From Clostridium sp. (GTDB lineage Bacteria; Bacillota; Clostridia; Clostridiales; Clostridiaceae), in contig JAHAIU010000002.1 in assembly GCA_018372555.1 (NCBI GenBank), forward strand, positions 1 to 64,000: 64,000 nucleotides of DNA, in the 5' to 3' direction. A program made the position numbers and the translations under genes. Below are positions 8,762-18,941 of this stretch, one piece after another. The notes beneath the pieces were generated by a model, which was not told where the DNA came from, ran no database searches, and was given only the letters and a program-made list of their open reading frames with translations. Each line of letters starts with the position of its first letter. The first letter of the stretch is position 1.

Positions 8762-10621
8762 TTATTTATTCAGTTCTATAACAGTTTTTGCTATTCCTTC
8801 TGGATCTAATTTATTTTCTTTATATAATAAGTTAACATCACCTTGATGAACAAACTTGTTCTCATACCCCATAGCTTTAAATTTATTCTTAAATCCATTT
8901 TCATAAAGCTTCATAAGAACATAGCTTCCAAAGCCCCCACTTGTAACGTTATCTTCTATAGTAATTACAGTATTGTCACTAGCTACAACTTCTTTTAGTA
9001 TTTCCACATCTAATGGTTTTATAAATGTAGCATTTATAATAGTTGGATTTATTCCTTCTTTTAGAAGAAGCTCTTTCGCTAATAAAGTATGTTGTAACAT
9101 CTTACCAGAAGTAATTATAGTAATCTTTTCACCTGAATTTATCTTTTCCCATTTGCCATAATTTATTTCCTTTATTGGTGTAATTTCAATATTGCTATCT
9201 CCACCTCTAGGATACCTAATGGCAACTGGTCCATTTTGTTTTAATGCAAACTCTAACATAGGTTTTACTTCATCTGTATGCTTCGGTGCTAGTATAGTCA
9301 TATTTGGAATTTGTGATAGGTAAGAAATATCAAATATTCCTTGATGTGTTTCACCATCTTCTCCAACTAATCCAGCCCTATCTATAGCAAATACCACTGG
9401 CATATTTTGAATACATACATCATGTATAACTTGATCAAAAGCTCTTTGTAAAAATGTTGAATACACAGCAAAAACAGGTTTCATATTTGCAGCTGCAAGT
9501 CCTGCTGCAAATGTAGTTGCATGCTGCTCAGCTATCCCAACATCAAAGAATCTATCCTTATAAATGTTTGAGAACTCTTTAAGTCCTGTTCCATCTGGCA
9601 TTGCAGCTGTTATTGCTACAACTCTATCATCCTCTTTTGCTATTTCTATCATTGCATTTCCAAAAGCTTTTGAATAGTTCATCTTACTTGATGTATTAGA
9701 TTCTCCACTTTCTAAGTCAAAAGGGCTTACTCCATGGTATTTATTAGGATTCTTTTCTGCAAGTTCATATCCTTTCCCTTTGCTTGTAACTACGTGTATT
9801 ATAACAGGTTCTTCTATTTCTTTTGCCATTTCTAATACTTCATTCATAGTTTCTATATCATGTCCATCAATAGGACCTATATATTTCAATCCCATATCTT
9901 CAAATAACATTGAAGGCACTACAAATTGCTTCACACTATCTTTAAATCTTGAAATAACCTTAGCAAGCTTCTCACCTGCCTTTGAATTTTTTAAAGTTTC
10001 ATTTATATTAGATTTTAACCTATTATATTTAGGTTCCATTCTTAATTTATTTAAATGTGTTGATAACCCACCAACATTATCGGCTATGGACATCTGATTA
10101 TCATTTAAAATAACTATTACTTTTGTCTTATTAAATCCTACATCATTTAATGCTTCTAAAGCCATACCACCAGTTAAAGCTCCATCTCCAATTACAGCAA
10201 TTACTTCATTTTTTTCCTTTTTTATATCTCTAGCTCTAGCCATACCTAGAGCCGCTGATATAGACGTACTACTATGACCAGTATCGAAAGTATCATACTT
10301 ACTTTCACATCTTTTTGGAAATCCACTTAACCCATTATATTTTCTTAAGTCTACAAATCTATCTTTTCTTCCAGTTAATATTTTATGAATATAACATTGA
10401 TGTCCAACGTCCCATACTATTTTGTCTTTTTCTAAATCAAAACTTTTAAATAAGCTTATAGTAAGCTCTACAACCCCTAAATTAGAAGCTAAATGTCCAC
10501 CAGTTTTAGATACACTATCTATTAAAAAGTCTCTAACTTCTGATGCTAACACTTCTAACTCTGCCTTGGATAAATCCTTTACTCCTGAAGGAGAGGTAAT
10601 ATTATCTAATATTCTACCCAT
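8762..10621 (-). CDS. dxs: 1-deoxy-D-xylulose-5-phosphate synthase
   Basis: First enzyme of the MEP isoprenoid pathway, condensing pyruvate and glyceraldehyde 3-phosphate with thiamine diphosphate. The sequence shows the substrate histidine near GGHLASNLGVVEL, the thiamine diphosphate/Mg motif GDGALTGGMALEALN, the pyrimidine-binding half with the FAAGLA segment (about 360-370), and DRAGLVGEDGETHQG. The length is 619. The pairing with ispA immediately upstream supports isoprenoid and undecaprenyl supply for the cell wall. Confidence 0.97.
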   Translation of the reverse strand: MGRILDNITSPSGVKDLSKAELEVLASEVRDFLIDSVSKTGGHLASNLGVVELTISLFKSFDLEKDKIVWDVGHQCYIHKILTGRKDRFVDLRKYNGLSGFPKRCESKYDTFDTGHSSTSISAALGMARARDIKKEKNEVIAVIGDGALTGGMALEALNDVGFNKTKVIVILNDNQMSIADNVGGLSTHLNKLRMEPKYNRLKSNINETLKNSKAGEKLAKVISRFKDSVKQFVVPSMLFEDMGLKYIGPIDGHDIETMNEVLEMAKEIEEPVIIHVVTSKGKGYELAEKNPNKYHGVSPFDLESGESNTSSKMNYSKAFGNAMIEIAKEDDRVVAITAAMPDGTGLKEFSNIYKDRFFDVGIAEQHATTFAAGLAAANMKPVFAVYSTFLQRAFDQVIHDVCIQNMPVVFAIDRAGLVGEDGETHQGIFDISYLSQIPNMTILAPKHTDEVKPMLEFALKQNGPVAIRYPRGGDSNIEITPIKEINYGKWEKINSGEKITIITSGKMLQHTLLAKELLLKEGINPTIINATFIKPLDVEILKEVVASDNTVITIEDNVTSGGFGSYVLMKLYENGFKNKFKAMGYENKFVHQGDVNLLYKENKLDPEGIAKTVIELNK

Positions 10622-10640
10622 ACTTAAACCTTTCTTTCTG

Positions 10641-11516
10641 TTAAAATTCCCTATTTAATAAATCTATAGTTAATTCTTTTAATTCTGAAGCTTCTACAGA
10701 AAGGCTATCTAACAATTTTATACATTCATTAGTCAAATTAATACATTCCTTTTCACAGTACTCTAACCCAAATAGAGATATAAAATTTGACTTATTCCTA
10801 TTCTCATCACAATTTATATTTTTACCTAGTTTTTCTACATCACCAACAATATCTAAAATATCATCTTTTATTTGAAAAGCTAATCCAAGCTTCAAACCAA
10901 AATTATTTAGAATTTCAATATCTTCCTTAGATGCATTAGCAAAAATTGCTGCTGCTACTACTGAAGCCCTAATTAATTCTCCTGTTTTCTTATTATGCAT
11001 ATATAAAAGCTCTTCTTTAGAAATTGCTTTATCTTCATTTATTATATCAACAATTTGGCCACCAATCATACCTTCAGGTCCTGCTGCTTCTGCAATTTCC
11101 CTTGAAGCAAGTAAAGCATTTCCTCCATTGTCTAAAGAAAATTTCATAAGTACACTCATAGCTTCATTTAGTAACGTATCCCCTGCTAAAACAGCTATAT
11201 TTTCTCCAAACTTTTTATGATTAGTTGGCATACCTCTTCTTAAATCATCATCATCCATACATGGTAAATCATCATGAATAAGAGAATAAGTGTGAATCAT
11301 TTCAATTGCTGCTGCCATTTCTATTACATCTTTATAATTCTTATTATATAACTCTGAAGTCAATAAAAAAAGTAGAGGTCTAACTCTCTTTCCACCAATT
11401 AACAAACTATAACTAGCAGAATCATATATAATCTTATTATAACTTCCTTTATCCTTAAAATACAAATTTAAATATTCATTAATATAATCTCTATATAAAT
11501 TAACCTTACTACTCAT
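10641..11516 (-). CDS. ispA: Polyprenyl (farnesyl/geranyl) diphosphate synthase
   Basis: Condenses isopentenyl diphosphate with allylic primers. The first Asp-rich motif is [14 protein letters not shown] (about 75-88) and the second is [10 protein letters not shown] (about 217-226), both chelating the Mg ions that hold the diphosphate. GGKRVRPLL is the conserved region I. The length of 291 matches the short-chain enzymes. It overlaps the end of xseB by eight bases, so the two are translationally linked. Confidence 0.94.
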   Translation of the reverse strand: MSSKVNLYRDYINEYLNLYFKDKGSYNKIIYDSASYSLLIGGKRVRPLLFLLTSELYNKNYKDVIEMAAAIEMIHTYSLIHDDLPCMDDDDLRRGMPTNHKKFGENIAVLAGDTLLNEAMSVLMKFSLDNGGNALLASREIAEAAGPEGMIGGQIVDIINEDKAISKEELLYMHNKKTGELIRASVVAAAIFANASKEDIEILNNFGLKLGLAFQIKDDILDIVGDVEKLGKNINCDENRNKSNFISLFGLEYCEKECINLTNECIKLLDSLSVEASELKELTIDLLNREF

Positions 11517-11721
11517 TTTTAAGCTCCACTTCCATATTTTCTTTTATTACAGTTATCTTACCTTCTAAAGCATTAAGGGTTTTATATAATTTATTAATTA
11601 ATTTTATTCCGCCTTCATATTCCTTCATTAACTCTTCAAGAGGTAATTCGTTTTTTTCCATTTTATCTAAAATCCCCTGAAGATTAACTAGCATATCTTC
11701 GTAACTTTCTTTTTTAGCCAT
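11509..11721 (-). CDS. xseB: Exodeoxyribonuclease VII small subunit
   Basis: A 70-residue helical protein, typical of the small subunit that binds several copies per XseA. It contains the signature [16 protein letters not shown] and [17 protein letters not shown]. The start ATG lies 23 bases after the xseA stop, and the 3' end overlaps ispA. Confidence 0.94.
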   Translation of the reverse strand: MAKKESYEDMLVNLQGILDKMEKNELPLEELMKEYEGGIKLINKLYKTLNALEGKITVIKENMEVELKNE

Positions 11722-11744
11722 AAATAATCTACTCCCTTTTACAT

Positions 11745-12944
11745 TTACATATTATTAGTAATTTTAGCCTTTACTTTGCCATCTTTAAACATTATCTGAA
11801 CTTCATCATTTTCTTTTATATTTTCTTTTGATGAAATAACCTTTCCTTCATTATCCTCCACAATTGTATATCCCTTTTTAAGAACATTTAAAGGATTATG
11901 AGCTTCTAATAAATCATTTAATGATTTTATTCTAAGTTTTTCTCTATCTATTCTATTACTAATTATTTCTTTCATTTTCTCATGAGTTCTATCAATTTCT
12001 AAAAAAGAATTAGATATTAACACTTCAGGACTATTTAAGTTTAAAATTCTTTTAATATTTGATAGTTTTTCCTTTTGATACCCTATTTCACTAATAGTTA
12101 TATTATTAATCTTATCAAGACTATCTTCAATAAAATTTCTAATATCACTTTCAAGTGGCACAGCCACTTCTGCTGCCTGAGAAGGTGTAGCTGCTCTAAA
12201 ATCACTTACAAAATCAGAAATAGTATAATCTACTTCATGACCAACTGCTGAAATTATAGGTAATTTTGACTTAAATATTTCTTTTGCTAATGATTCTTCA
12301 TTGAAGTTCCAAAGTTCCTCTAAAGAACCTCCTCCTCTACCTATAATTATAATATCAACATTCTTCTCATTATTAAAATACTTTATACCTTCTATTATAG
12401 TTTTATAAGCACCTTCACCTTGAACTACTGCTGGATATAAAACTATATCTACTAATGAATTTCTTCTTTGAGTTACATTAATTATATCTCTAATAACAGC
12501 ACCAGTTTCTGATGTTACAACCCCTATCCTATTTGGAAATCTAGGTATAGGTTTTTTATTTGTAGAATCAAAGTATCCTTCTTTTTCAAGTTTCTTTTTA
12601 AGTTCTTCAAATTTAATATGAAGTTCACCTAAACCTTCTTTTTGCATACTATCTATATATAATTGAAGAGATCCAGTTCCTTGATAAATTGAACATCTTG
12701 CCTTTGCAACAATCTGCATACCATCTTCTAATTTAAAATCTAAAGAGTAGGCATTTCCTTTAAACATTACGCAGTTAATTTTACTTACTGAGTCCTTTAA
12801 AGAAAAATAAATATGTCCGCTGCTATGATATTTTAAATTAGATATTTCTCCCTTTATAACAAGGTTACTTAAAATGAAGTCATTATCTAATATCTTTTTT
12901 ATATAATTATTAACTTCACTAACAGTTAAAGCTTTAATTTTCAT
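11745..12944 (-). CDS. xseA: Exodeoxyribonuclease VII large subunit
   Basis: Degrades single-stranded DNA. The N-terminal OB-fold (about 5-100: [21 protein letters not shown]) precedes the catalytic domain with [10 protein letters not shown] and [28 protein letters not shown], then a long helical stalk and a C-terminal beta segment. The length of 399 is standard. It overlaps the folD stop by 11 bases. Confidence 0.96.
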   Translation of the reverse strand: MKIKALTVSEVNNYIKKILDNDFILSNLVIKGEISNLKYHSSGHIYFSLKDSVSKINCVMFKGNAYSLDFKLEDGMQIVAKARCSIYQGTGSLQLYIDSMQKEGLGELHIKFEELKKKLEKEGYFDSTNKKPIPRFPNRIGVVTSETGAVIRDIINVTQRRNSLVDIVLYPAVVQGEGAYKTIIEGIKYFNNEKNVDIIIIGRGGGSLEELWNFNEESLAKEIFKSKLPIISAVGHEVDYTISDFVSDFRAATPSQAAEVAVPLESDIRNFIEDSLDKINNITISEIGYQKEKLSNIKRILNLNSPEVLISNSFLEIDRTHEKMKEIISNRIDREKLRIKSLNDLLEAHNPLNVLKKGYTIVEDNEGKVISSKENIKENDEVQIMFKDGKVKAKITNNM

Positions 12945-13782
12945 TGTTTTCTAACGCCTCACAAGCATTCTTAATAAGTAATGTAGTAGTTAATGCTCCT
13001 ACTCCACCTGGTACTGGTGTTATCATATTAACCTTATTAGAAACTCTTTCAAAATCTACATCTCCAGTAATTTTCCCATCTAAAGATGAAGTTCCTACAT
13101 CAATTACTATAGACTTTTCATTAACAAAATCTTCATTTAGATATTTAGGCCTTCCAATAGCTACAACTATTATATCTGCGTTCCTACATATATCTTGTAA
13201 GTTTTTAGTCCTAGAATGACATATAGTTACTGTAGCATTTTTATTTAGTAATAATTGTGCCACTGGCTTACCTACTATGTTACTTCTTCCAATTACAACT
13301 ACACTTTTTCCTTCTAATTCAATTTCATACTTTTCTAATAAAGTTATAACTGAATTTGGAGTACAAGGTAAAAATACCTTTTCGCCACAATATAGCTTAC
13401 CTTGGTTTTCATATGTTAAACAATCAATGTCTTTATCTGCTGATATGACATTGATGACTTTCTTTTCATTTATTCCTTTCGGTAGAGGTAATTGAAGTAT
13501 TATCCCATTTACATTGTTATCATTATTTAATTTTTCTATTTCATCAATTAAATGATCTTCTGAAATAGTTTCATCTAATAATAGCTTTTCAAAATCTACC
13601 CCAAGTGAAGTAGCTACCTTTTCTTGATTATTAATGTAAAATACTGATCCCCCATCATTACCTACTAAAATTGAAACTACCTTTGGAACCTTTAGTCCTT
13701 TATCTTTTCTATTATTTACAAAACTTCTTATTTCTTCTTTTATCTCTAAGGATACTTTTCTTCCATCTATAATAATTCCCAT
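12934..13782 (-). CDS. folD: Bifunctional methylenetetrahydrofolate dehydrogenase/cyclohydrolase
   Basis: Interconverts 5,10-methylene- and 10-formyl-tetrahydrofolate for purine and one-carbon metabolism. Visible are the catalytic YINNQEKVA lysine segment (about 50-58), QLPLP (about 98), the NADP loop [16 protein letters not shown] and the C-terminal [14 protein letters not shown]. The length is 282. RBS GGGGGCG precedes the ATG. It sits between nusB and xseA. Confidence 0.97.
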   Translation of the reverse strand: MGIIIDGRKVSLEIKEEIRSFVNNRKDKGLKVPKVVSILVGNDGGSVFYINNQEKVATSLGVDFEKLLLDETISEDHLIDEIEKLNNDNNVNGIILQLPLPKGINEKKVINVISADKDIDCLTYENQGKLYCGEKVFLPCTPNSVITLLEKYEIELEGKSVVVIGRSNIVGKPVAQLLLNKNATVTICHSRTKNLQDICRNADIIVVAIGRPKYLNEDFVNEKSIVIDVGTSSLDGKITGDVDFERVSNKVNMITPVPGGVGALTTTLLIKNACEALENNEN

Positions 13783-13804
13783 AAAATCGCCCCCATTACC
13801 TTTC

Positions 13805-14209
13805 CTATAAGCTCTTTAATGCCTTATCTAATACTGCATTAATAAATGAAACACTCTTTTCATCTGAATATTTTTTTGTAATCTCAACTGCTTCATTAAT
13901 TGCAACACTTCCTGGTACATCATCTTGATATAACATTTCAGCTATTGCAAGTCTTAAAATTGAAAGATTAACCTTTGATATTCTTTCAAACTTCCAATTA
14001 GTTAGTGCTCCTTCAATCTTTTTATCTATTTCTTCTTTATTTTCTTCTACTTTAGATAATATTTCTTCTATGTATTCTAAATCTATAGTACTTAGCTTCA
14101 TTTCAAAGTCTTCTTTAAATGTAGAAATAGTTTCTTCTAAGCTGTTTTTACTTAATGTCATCCCAAATAATAATTCCATTGCTATTTCTCTCGATTTTTT
14201 TCTATTCAT
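13805..14209 (-). CDS. nusB: Transcription antitermination factor NusB
   Basis: A 134-residue all-helical protein that binds boxA RNA with NusE (S10) during rRNA transcription. The N-terminus has the SREIAMELL arginine segment, and the C-terminal half has the conserved [34 protein letters not shown] strong AGGAGG precedes the ATG. It follows the Asp23 gene after a terminator and a 132-base gap. Confidence 0.95.
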   Translation of the reverse strand: MNRKKSREIAMELLFGMTLSKNSLEETISTFKEDFEMKLSTIDLEYIEEILSKVEENKEEIDKKIEGALTNWKFERISKVNLSILRLAIAEMLYQDDVPGSVAINEAVEITKKYSDEKSVSFINAVLDKALKSL

Positions 14210-14312
14210 TATATCCTCCTAAGTGTTGTTAATAATAGTATTATTAATTATTAACCGTTTCAAACTTTCTAATCATAAATATACTACAACAAATTTATTT
14301 AAAGCACAAGAA

Positions 14313-14338
14313 AATACCCTCTGAAAAATCAGAGGGTT
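14313..14338 (-). terminator. Rho-independent terminator after the Asp23 gene
   Basis: The hairpin ACCCTCTGA / TCAGAGGGT with a 5-base loop is followed on the minus strand by TATTTTCTT. It lies directly after the Asp23 stop, so nusB has its own promoter in the rest of the gap. Confidence 0.8.
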
Positions 14339-14341
14339 AAA

Positions 14342-14728
14342 TTAATTTTCTTTTCTGTCTTCTTTCTCAGTTTTTGGTACGAAAATGCTTTGAACATTTA
14401 TATTAACTGAGGAAACTTTTAATCCTGTCATAGTTTCAACCGTCCTCTTAACATTTTCTTGAACTGCACCAACAACTTCAGGTATCTTAACGCCATATTC
14501 AACTGATAAGTTTAAATCAATTATAGCATAGTCTTCATTTAATGTTACTCTTACATTTTTTCCAAGGTTCTTCTTACCTTTTAACAATTGTGATATGTTG
14601 CTACCAACTAGGTGTTGTAAATCTTCTACACCATTTATTTCTTCTGCCGCAATTCCAGCTATAACACTAACAACCTCATCAGAAATTTTAACAATTCCTA
14701 AGTTTTCTTCATAGTTCATATTATCCAT
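14342..14728 (-). CDS. Asp23/Gls24 family envelope stress protein (YqhY-like)
   Basis: A 128-residue Asp23-family protein. The family signature runs through GIVKISDEVVSVIAGIAAEEINGV and the VEYGVKIPEV segment, followed by TGLKVSSVNINVQSI. In Bacillus the equivalent YqhY lies next to accBC and nusB and affects acetyl-CoA carboxylase; no acc genes are present here. The start is the ATG at 14728 after AGGAGG. An upstream in-frame start would add ten residues with no better site. Confidence 0.9.
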   Translation of the reverse strand: MDNMNYEENLGIVKISDEVVSVIAGIAAEEINGVEDLQHLVGSNISQLLKGKKNLGKNVRVTLNEDYAIIDLNLSVEYGVKIPEVVGAVQENVKRTVETMTGLKVSSVNINVQSIFVPKTEKEDRKEN

Positions 14729-14809
14729 ACTAATACCTCCTAAGTGTTTCGAAAACAAAACTCTTTCATATGTTAATTATAACAAAGCATAGTTTATATT
14801 ACAATGTAT

Positions 14810-15331
14810 TTATTTTTTTGGTTCTATTATAACATCACTGATTCCTGATATATTTTCCGCTATTTCTTGTATTGAAGCTGTTTCTACATCTGTTAATTCA
14901 TCAGAGCTAACTACTATTCTTACTTTACTGCCACCTTCTATTGAACATAACACATCTTCAAAGCCCTTATTTTTTACACCCACTTCTATTCTTGACTCTT
15001 TATCCATTAACATTGTTTTTTCTAATCTGTCATTAGTTGCTAAATCCTTTGCTTCTTGTGAAGTATTTGCATCTGCAATTAAAGCATCTAAGTTTTGAAG
15101 AGTTATTGCATCTTCTTTTTCTTTTTCACTTCTTAAAGTAAAGAAGTAATCTTGGCTACCTAAAGTTTCTTTATCTTTGTCCTTATCTTCTTCTGTATCT
15201 TGACCTGCAATTACTTGACTGAAATCTGTTGGATCATTTAATCCAGTCTTGTTGATTCTTGCTGCTATGACTCCTACACATACTATAAGAGCCATAAGTG
15301 TAAAAATAATTCCAAATTGTTTTTTTGTCAT
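14810..15331 (-). CDS. spoIIIAH: Stage III sporulation protein AH
   Basis: Mother-cell membrane protein that zips to forespore SpoIIQ and forms a ring in the intermembrane channel. One membrane segment lies near the N-terminus (about 6-24: GIIFTLMALIVCVGVIAA). An extracytoplasmic low-complexity linker rich in D, K and E follows, then the YscJ/FliF-like fold (about 95-173). The start is the ATG at 15331 after GGAGGGAAG. It is the last gene of the spoIIIA operon, 37 bases after spoIIIAG. Confidence 0.94.
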   Translation of the reverse strand: MTKKQFGIIFTLMALIVCVGVIAARINKTGLNDPTDFSQVIAGQDTEEDKDKDKETLGSQDYFFTLRSEKEKEDAITLQNLDALIADANTSQEAKDLATNDRLEKTMLMDKESRIEVGVKNKGFEDVLCSIEGGSKVRIVVSSDELTDVETASIQEIAENISGISDVIIEPKK

Positions 15332-15368
15332 AAATCTTCCCTCCATCTATTTTACATTTTATTATATG

Positions 15369-15980
15369 CTAGCTTTTCATAGGATATACATTGACTTTAT
15401 CTATAGATATTCCATAAAGACTAGATACAGCAACTTGTATATCATATTTAACCTTTGCACTACTAGCTCCATCTGCAACTATTAACACTCCAGTAATTTC
15501 AGGCTTATTAACTTGAAGAATATATGGTTCATTTTTAGAGCCATCTCCTGCCATTACTACTTTGCTTCCTCCATTTTGTGTTTCATTAGTCCTTTTTCCT
15601 CCTTGACTATCTGTTTCTTCTGTAACAGTTTCTTGTGTAGTTTCTTCTGTAGCAGGTACTTTTACTTCTCCACTTTTGAAATAAATCATTACATCTACTT
15701 CACCAACATTATCTATGCTAGAAAGTAATTTCTTAAGTTGAGCTTTTTCATTTTCTTCATAATTATTAATTGTTGCTTCTGCATTTTTCTCTAGTTCACT
15801 ACTAGCATTACTGCTAACCTTTGTACTTTTGTCTTCTGCTGACTCTTTCTTCCTACTATTAGTTATAAAGCTAATAGCTAGTAATACAAATGCTAAAATT
15901 AAAAAAACAACAACTACATTTAAAAATTTTTTGTCATTTAATATTTTAGCTATATCTTTTTTTATATCACCCTTACCCAT
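15369..15980 (-). CDS. spoIIIAG: Stage III sporulation protein AG
   Basis: Ring-forming component of the SpoIIIA-SpoIIQ channel. A single membrane segment (about 23-40) is followed by a Ser/Lys/Glu-rich stretch and a ring-building motif domain interrupted by a Thr/Glu/Gly-rich insertion (about 112-145), as in other SpoIIIAG proteins. Two starts are possible. ATG at 15995 shares one base with the spoIIIAF stop (TAATG). ATG at 15980 lies eight bases after GGGAG and is preferred. Confidence 0.93.
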   Translation of the reverse strand: MGKGDIKKDIAKILNDKKFLNVVVVFLILAFVLLAISFITNSRKKESAEDKSTKVSSNASSELEKNAEATINNYEENEKAQLKKLLSSIDNVGEVDVMIYFKSGEVKVPATEETTQETVTEETDSQGGKRTNETQNGGSKVVMAGDGSKNEPYILQVNKPEITGVLIVADGASSAKVKYDIQVAVSSLYGISIDKVNVYPMKS

Positions 15981-15994
15981 TTTCTCAACTCCCA

Positions 15995-16576
15995 TTAACT
16001 TAATCTATATACTGATATTTTATCTTCAGAAATTTTAAGAGTATCTTTTAAAAATTTAATTATTTCCTGCTTATTTTTAACATTTTCACTGTTTGTAGAT
16101 ACTTCTGTGCTTTCTTCTTCATTAATTACTATTTTTTCAACATTTAAAATCCCTTTATCTTTTACTCCAACTTCTATTTTATCAATTGAATACTCTATAT
16201 TATCCATATCTATATTCCCTTGAATCTTCACATTAAAATCAGAGTCACTATACTGTTCCTTTAAAAGGCTATTTAAATTGTCTTCTATATTATTAAGTAC
16301 AGCTTTACTTCTAGTATCCTGACTTTCCTCAAAAGAACTTGATACCTCTTTATCTTCTTTTGGCATAGATAAATAGCTATCAATTTTATTTACTAACAGC
16401 TCTTCTCCATCACCTAAAAAATTTATAAGCGGAGATATCATTACAGCAATTAAAATACAGCCCAATACAAATTTAATATACTTTTTCATGCTGTTTTCAG
16501 GAGAAATTAATTCAATTGCAGAAATTAATATAAGCATAGTAACTAGAGTTATAACAAATCCCTTTATTTCTTCCAC
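15995..16576 (-). CDS. spoIIIAF: Stage III sporulation protein AF
   Basis: A 193-residue membrane protein with two N-terminal helices (about 8-24 and 35-52) and a soluble extracytoplasmic C-terminal domain, the normal SpoIIIAF arrangement. It starts at GTG. It sits ten bases after spoIIIAE and touches spoIIIAG, so it is part of the same mRNA. Confidence 0.92.
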   Translation of the reverse strand: MEEIKGFVITLVTMLILISAIELISPENSMKKYIKFVLGCILIAVMISPLINFLGDGEELLVNKIDSYLSMPKEDKEVSSSFEESQDTRSKAVLNNIEDNLNSLLKEQYSDSDFNVKIQGNIDMDNIEYSIDKIEVGVKDKGILNVEKIVINEEESTEVSTNSENVKNKQEIIKFLKDTLKISEDKISVYRLS

Positions 16577-16585
16577 TCCTAATAA

Positions 16586-17809
16586 TCACCCCCCTATTAC
16601 AAACTTTCCTGCTGATGCCATAATAGCAAGTAATACAAAGAACATTAAACTAACAGAAAGTACACATGACATAATAAGTATTAATGAATCTCCTGCTGAT
16701 GCTATAGAACTAGTTATTCTTTTATCACTAATAGGCTCAATAAGAGCTGCTGTTAACTTATATACAAAGGATATTAGCAAAAGCTTTATAACTGGATATA
16801 ACATCATTAATACAATTACTACTAGACCAATTGTGCTAACTGCATTTTTTATAATTAAGGAATACCCAGCTACAGAAGCAATTGCATCTGAAAAGGCCTT
16901 TCCTACAATAGGAATAAAATTATCTATAGCAAACTTAGCTGTCTTTAAAGTTACCGCATCTATTGTGGATGCAGTAATACCTCTAACAGTAAGTAATCCA
17001 ATAAATAAGGTTAATATAATCCCTTGCATCCAAACTGTAATTTGTTTAGTTAATTTGCATAAGTTACTGATTTTATGTTCCGTTGAAATGTTATTTGTAA
17101 ATTCTAATACAAAAGTAATTAATATCAATGGAATAATCACACTAGTATAAATTCTAGGTACAAATATCGTTGCAGCCATAATTATAGGATCCATTGTTGC
17201 TGCTTGACTAAAACCTCCTATAGTGCCTAGCATCATAACTAATACTGGCATTACAGCTCCCATAAAGTCTGATAGACTCTTTATTATATCCACTGCAATA
17301 GTAATAGACAAAATAAAGCTTCTTGACAAAATTATTATAAGTATTGAGTAGCATGCAAAAAATGCAACATTAGATATACTCTCATTTGAAAATGCTGATT
17401 GTAAATTCTTCAAAAGTGAACATATAAGTGCAAGTACTATTATGCTTATAGATAATGAAAGTACTGTTTTAACTTCTTTAAATGCAAAACTTAATAACGC
17501 ATTACTTACTTCTTTTATAGATAAACTACTTTCACCATTTTTTATATATTCCTTTATATATTGAACTGGATCTAAATCATTCATTATTTCTACATCTGAT
17601 TTAATATTATTTATATAATTATATAAATTATTTAACTTATTATTTGTTTCTTCATCTTGAATCATATTTTCTTCATTTATACTTGTAGTATTAAAACTAT
17701 TGTTTTCATTATCAACAGCCAAAACATCTTTAAATCCTATATTAATGAAGATAATACAGCAAAAAATGAAACTAAAGATTAACTTAATACCCTTTCCCCT
17801 CTTTAACAT
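16586..17809 (-). CDS. spoIIIAE: Stage III sporulation protein AE
   Basis: Polytopic membrane component of the feeding-tube channel. It has an apparent signal-type N-terminal helix, an Asn/Glu-rich extracytoplasmic stretch (about 30-100), then seven or more hydrophobic helices and conserved AATMDPIIMAATIF and FIPIVGKAFSDAIASVAG segments. The length of 407 agrees with the family. AGGAGG precedes the ATG. Confidence 0.94.
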   Translation of the reverse strand: MLKRGKGIKLIFSFIFCCIIFINIGFKDVLAVDNENNSFNTTSINEENMIQDEETNNKLNNLYNYINNIKSDVEIMNDLDPVQYIKEYIKNGESSLSIKEVSNALLSFAFKEVKTVLSLSISIIVLALICSLLKNLQSAFSNESISNVAFFACYSILIIILSRSFILSITIAVDIIKSLSDFMGAVMPVLVMMLGTIGGFSQAATMDPIIMAATIFVPRIYTSVIIPLILITFVLEFTNNISTEHKISNLCKLTKQITVWMQGIILTLFIGLLTVRGITASTIDAVTLKTAKFAIDNFIPIVGKAFSDAIASVAGYSLIIKNAVSTIGLVVIVLMMLYPVIKLLLISFVYKLTAALIEPISDKRITSSIASAGDSLILIMSCVLSVSLMFFVLLAIMASAGKFVIGG

Positions 17810-17817
17810 ATCTCCTC

Positions 17818-18201
17818 CTATAATATTTGTAATATAGATTCAAGAACTGCCATTAAGATAGGTATTGCTAAGGTTAATATCAATATTTTAGCTGAAAACT
17901 CAACTTTACTTGCTATACTAGAAGCTCCAGCATCCTTACATATTTCACTACAAAAAGTAGCTAAATATGATATTGCAAGTATCTTTAGTACTAATCCTAT
18001 ATAAACTACATCTACCTTAGCTTTATTTGATATATCTTTTATAAAGTTTAGAACATCACTAATACTTGATATAATAAATATAAATAAAAGAATACCTGCT
18101 ACTAAAGAAACAAGAATTGCTACATCACTCCTTCTATCCTTTAGCATAAGAAATATAAATAATGCAACTAAGGCAAAAGCTACAATTTTAACTATCTCCA
18201 T
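17818..18201 (-). CDS. spoIIIAD: Stage III sporulation protein AD
   Basis: A 127-residue protein with four predicted helices; the family signature SEICKDAGASSIASKVEFSAKI is visible at about 86-107. It is thought to form, with SpoIIIAC, a membrane export-gate-like part of the channel. Spacing of eight bases on both sides places it within the operon. Confidence 0.94.
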   Translation of the reverse strand: MEIVKIVAFALVALFIFLMLKDRRSDVAILVSLVAGILLFIFIISSISDVLNFIKDISNKAKVDVVYIGLVLKILAISYLATFCSEICKDAGASSIASKVEFSAKILILTLAIPILMAVLESILQIL

Positions 18202-18209
18202 ACCTTCAC

Positions 18210-18407
18210 CTAAAACATAAACATAGTTTTTACAGAATTAAACAAATCAGTTATTAGTCCAATCACAGTAATTAGTATAATTACAATCCCTGCTATATTA
18301 GTTATTACTGCTACATCATCTTTACCACTTGCCTTTAATACTTTATCAATTACAATAAGTAGAACTCCCATAGCCCCAATCTTAAATAATATACTTATGT
18401 CTAGCAT
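18210..18407 (-). CDS. spoIIIAC: Stage III sporulation protein AC
   Basis: A 65-residue protein with two membrane helices and the conserved KIGAMGVLLIVIDKVLKASGKDD segment. It resembles the small channel proteins of flagellar export gates. AGGAGGGG precedes the ATG. Confidence 0.93.
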   Translation of the reverse strand: MLDISILFKIGAMGVLLIVIDKVLKASGKDDVAVITNIAGIVIILITVIGLITDLFNSVKTMFMF

Positions 18408-18422
18408 TTCTTCCCCTCCTAA

Positions 18423-18941
18423 TTAAATGAAAAAAATTGATATCATGGCTCCTAAACATATACCTAAAACCCTACACATTTTTGAATTTTTTTTTGCTAG
18501 CTCTTCTGCAGTACTGCAATTTACCTTTAAATTTTCTATAGTTAAATTAAAAATTTTATCTTGTCCATATACTCCTGTTTCTCCAAGCCCATTAAAGAAG
18601 TCATTTATTATAACCTCATCTTCTCTTTTTAAAAAGTAATCTTGACTACCATTTTTATATTCCTTTTTAAATGCTGAATATACGCTTTCCACTTCATTAT
18701 TACTAAGTCTAGATGAAACATCACTTAATGTTGACTTTATTGGTTCTTCCACTTTATTAGAAATATAATTTAAAGCTTCTGGTAATGGAGTGTTTGCATA
18801 AATAACTTCATTATTTAAAAATAAAATTGCTTTTAAAATTTCCTTAAGTTGTTTACTTCTCTTATTAAATGTTTCACCATAATAGTAACCAATAAAACTA
18901 CTAGATAAAAAAATAATTGAAACAGCTATTATTTTAAGCAT
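18423..18941 (-). CDS. spoIIIAB: Stage III sporulation protein AB
   Basis: A 172-residue protein with an N-terminal membrane helix, a cytoplasmic helical domain resembling type II secretion GspF modules, and a C-terminal hydrophobic helix (MCRVLGICLGAMISIFFI). It is predicted to link the SpoIIIAA ATPase to the channel. It overlaps the end of spoIIIAA by 13 bases, which suggests coupled translation. Confidence 0.92.
   Translation of the reverse strand: MLKIIAVSIIFLSSSFIGYYYGETFNKRSKQLKEILKAILFLNNEVIYANTPLPEALNYISNKVEEPIKSTLSDVSSRLSNNEVESVYSAFKKEYKNGSQDYFLKREDEVIINDFFNGLGETGVYGQDKIFNLTIENLKVNCSTAEELAKKNSKMCRVLGICLGAMISIFFI

Noticed and set aside
16488..17150. 220-codon plus-strand frame opposite spoIIIAE
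   Set aside because: It mirrors the membrane-helix codons of spoIIIAE and has no start signal or family likeness.
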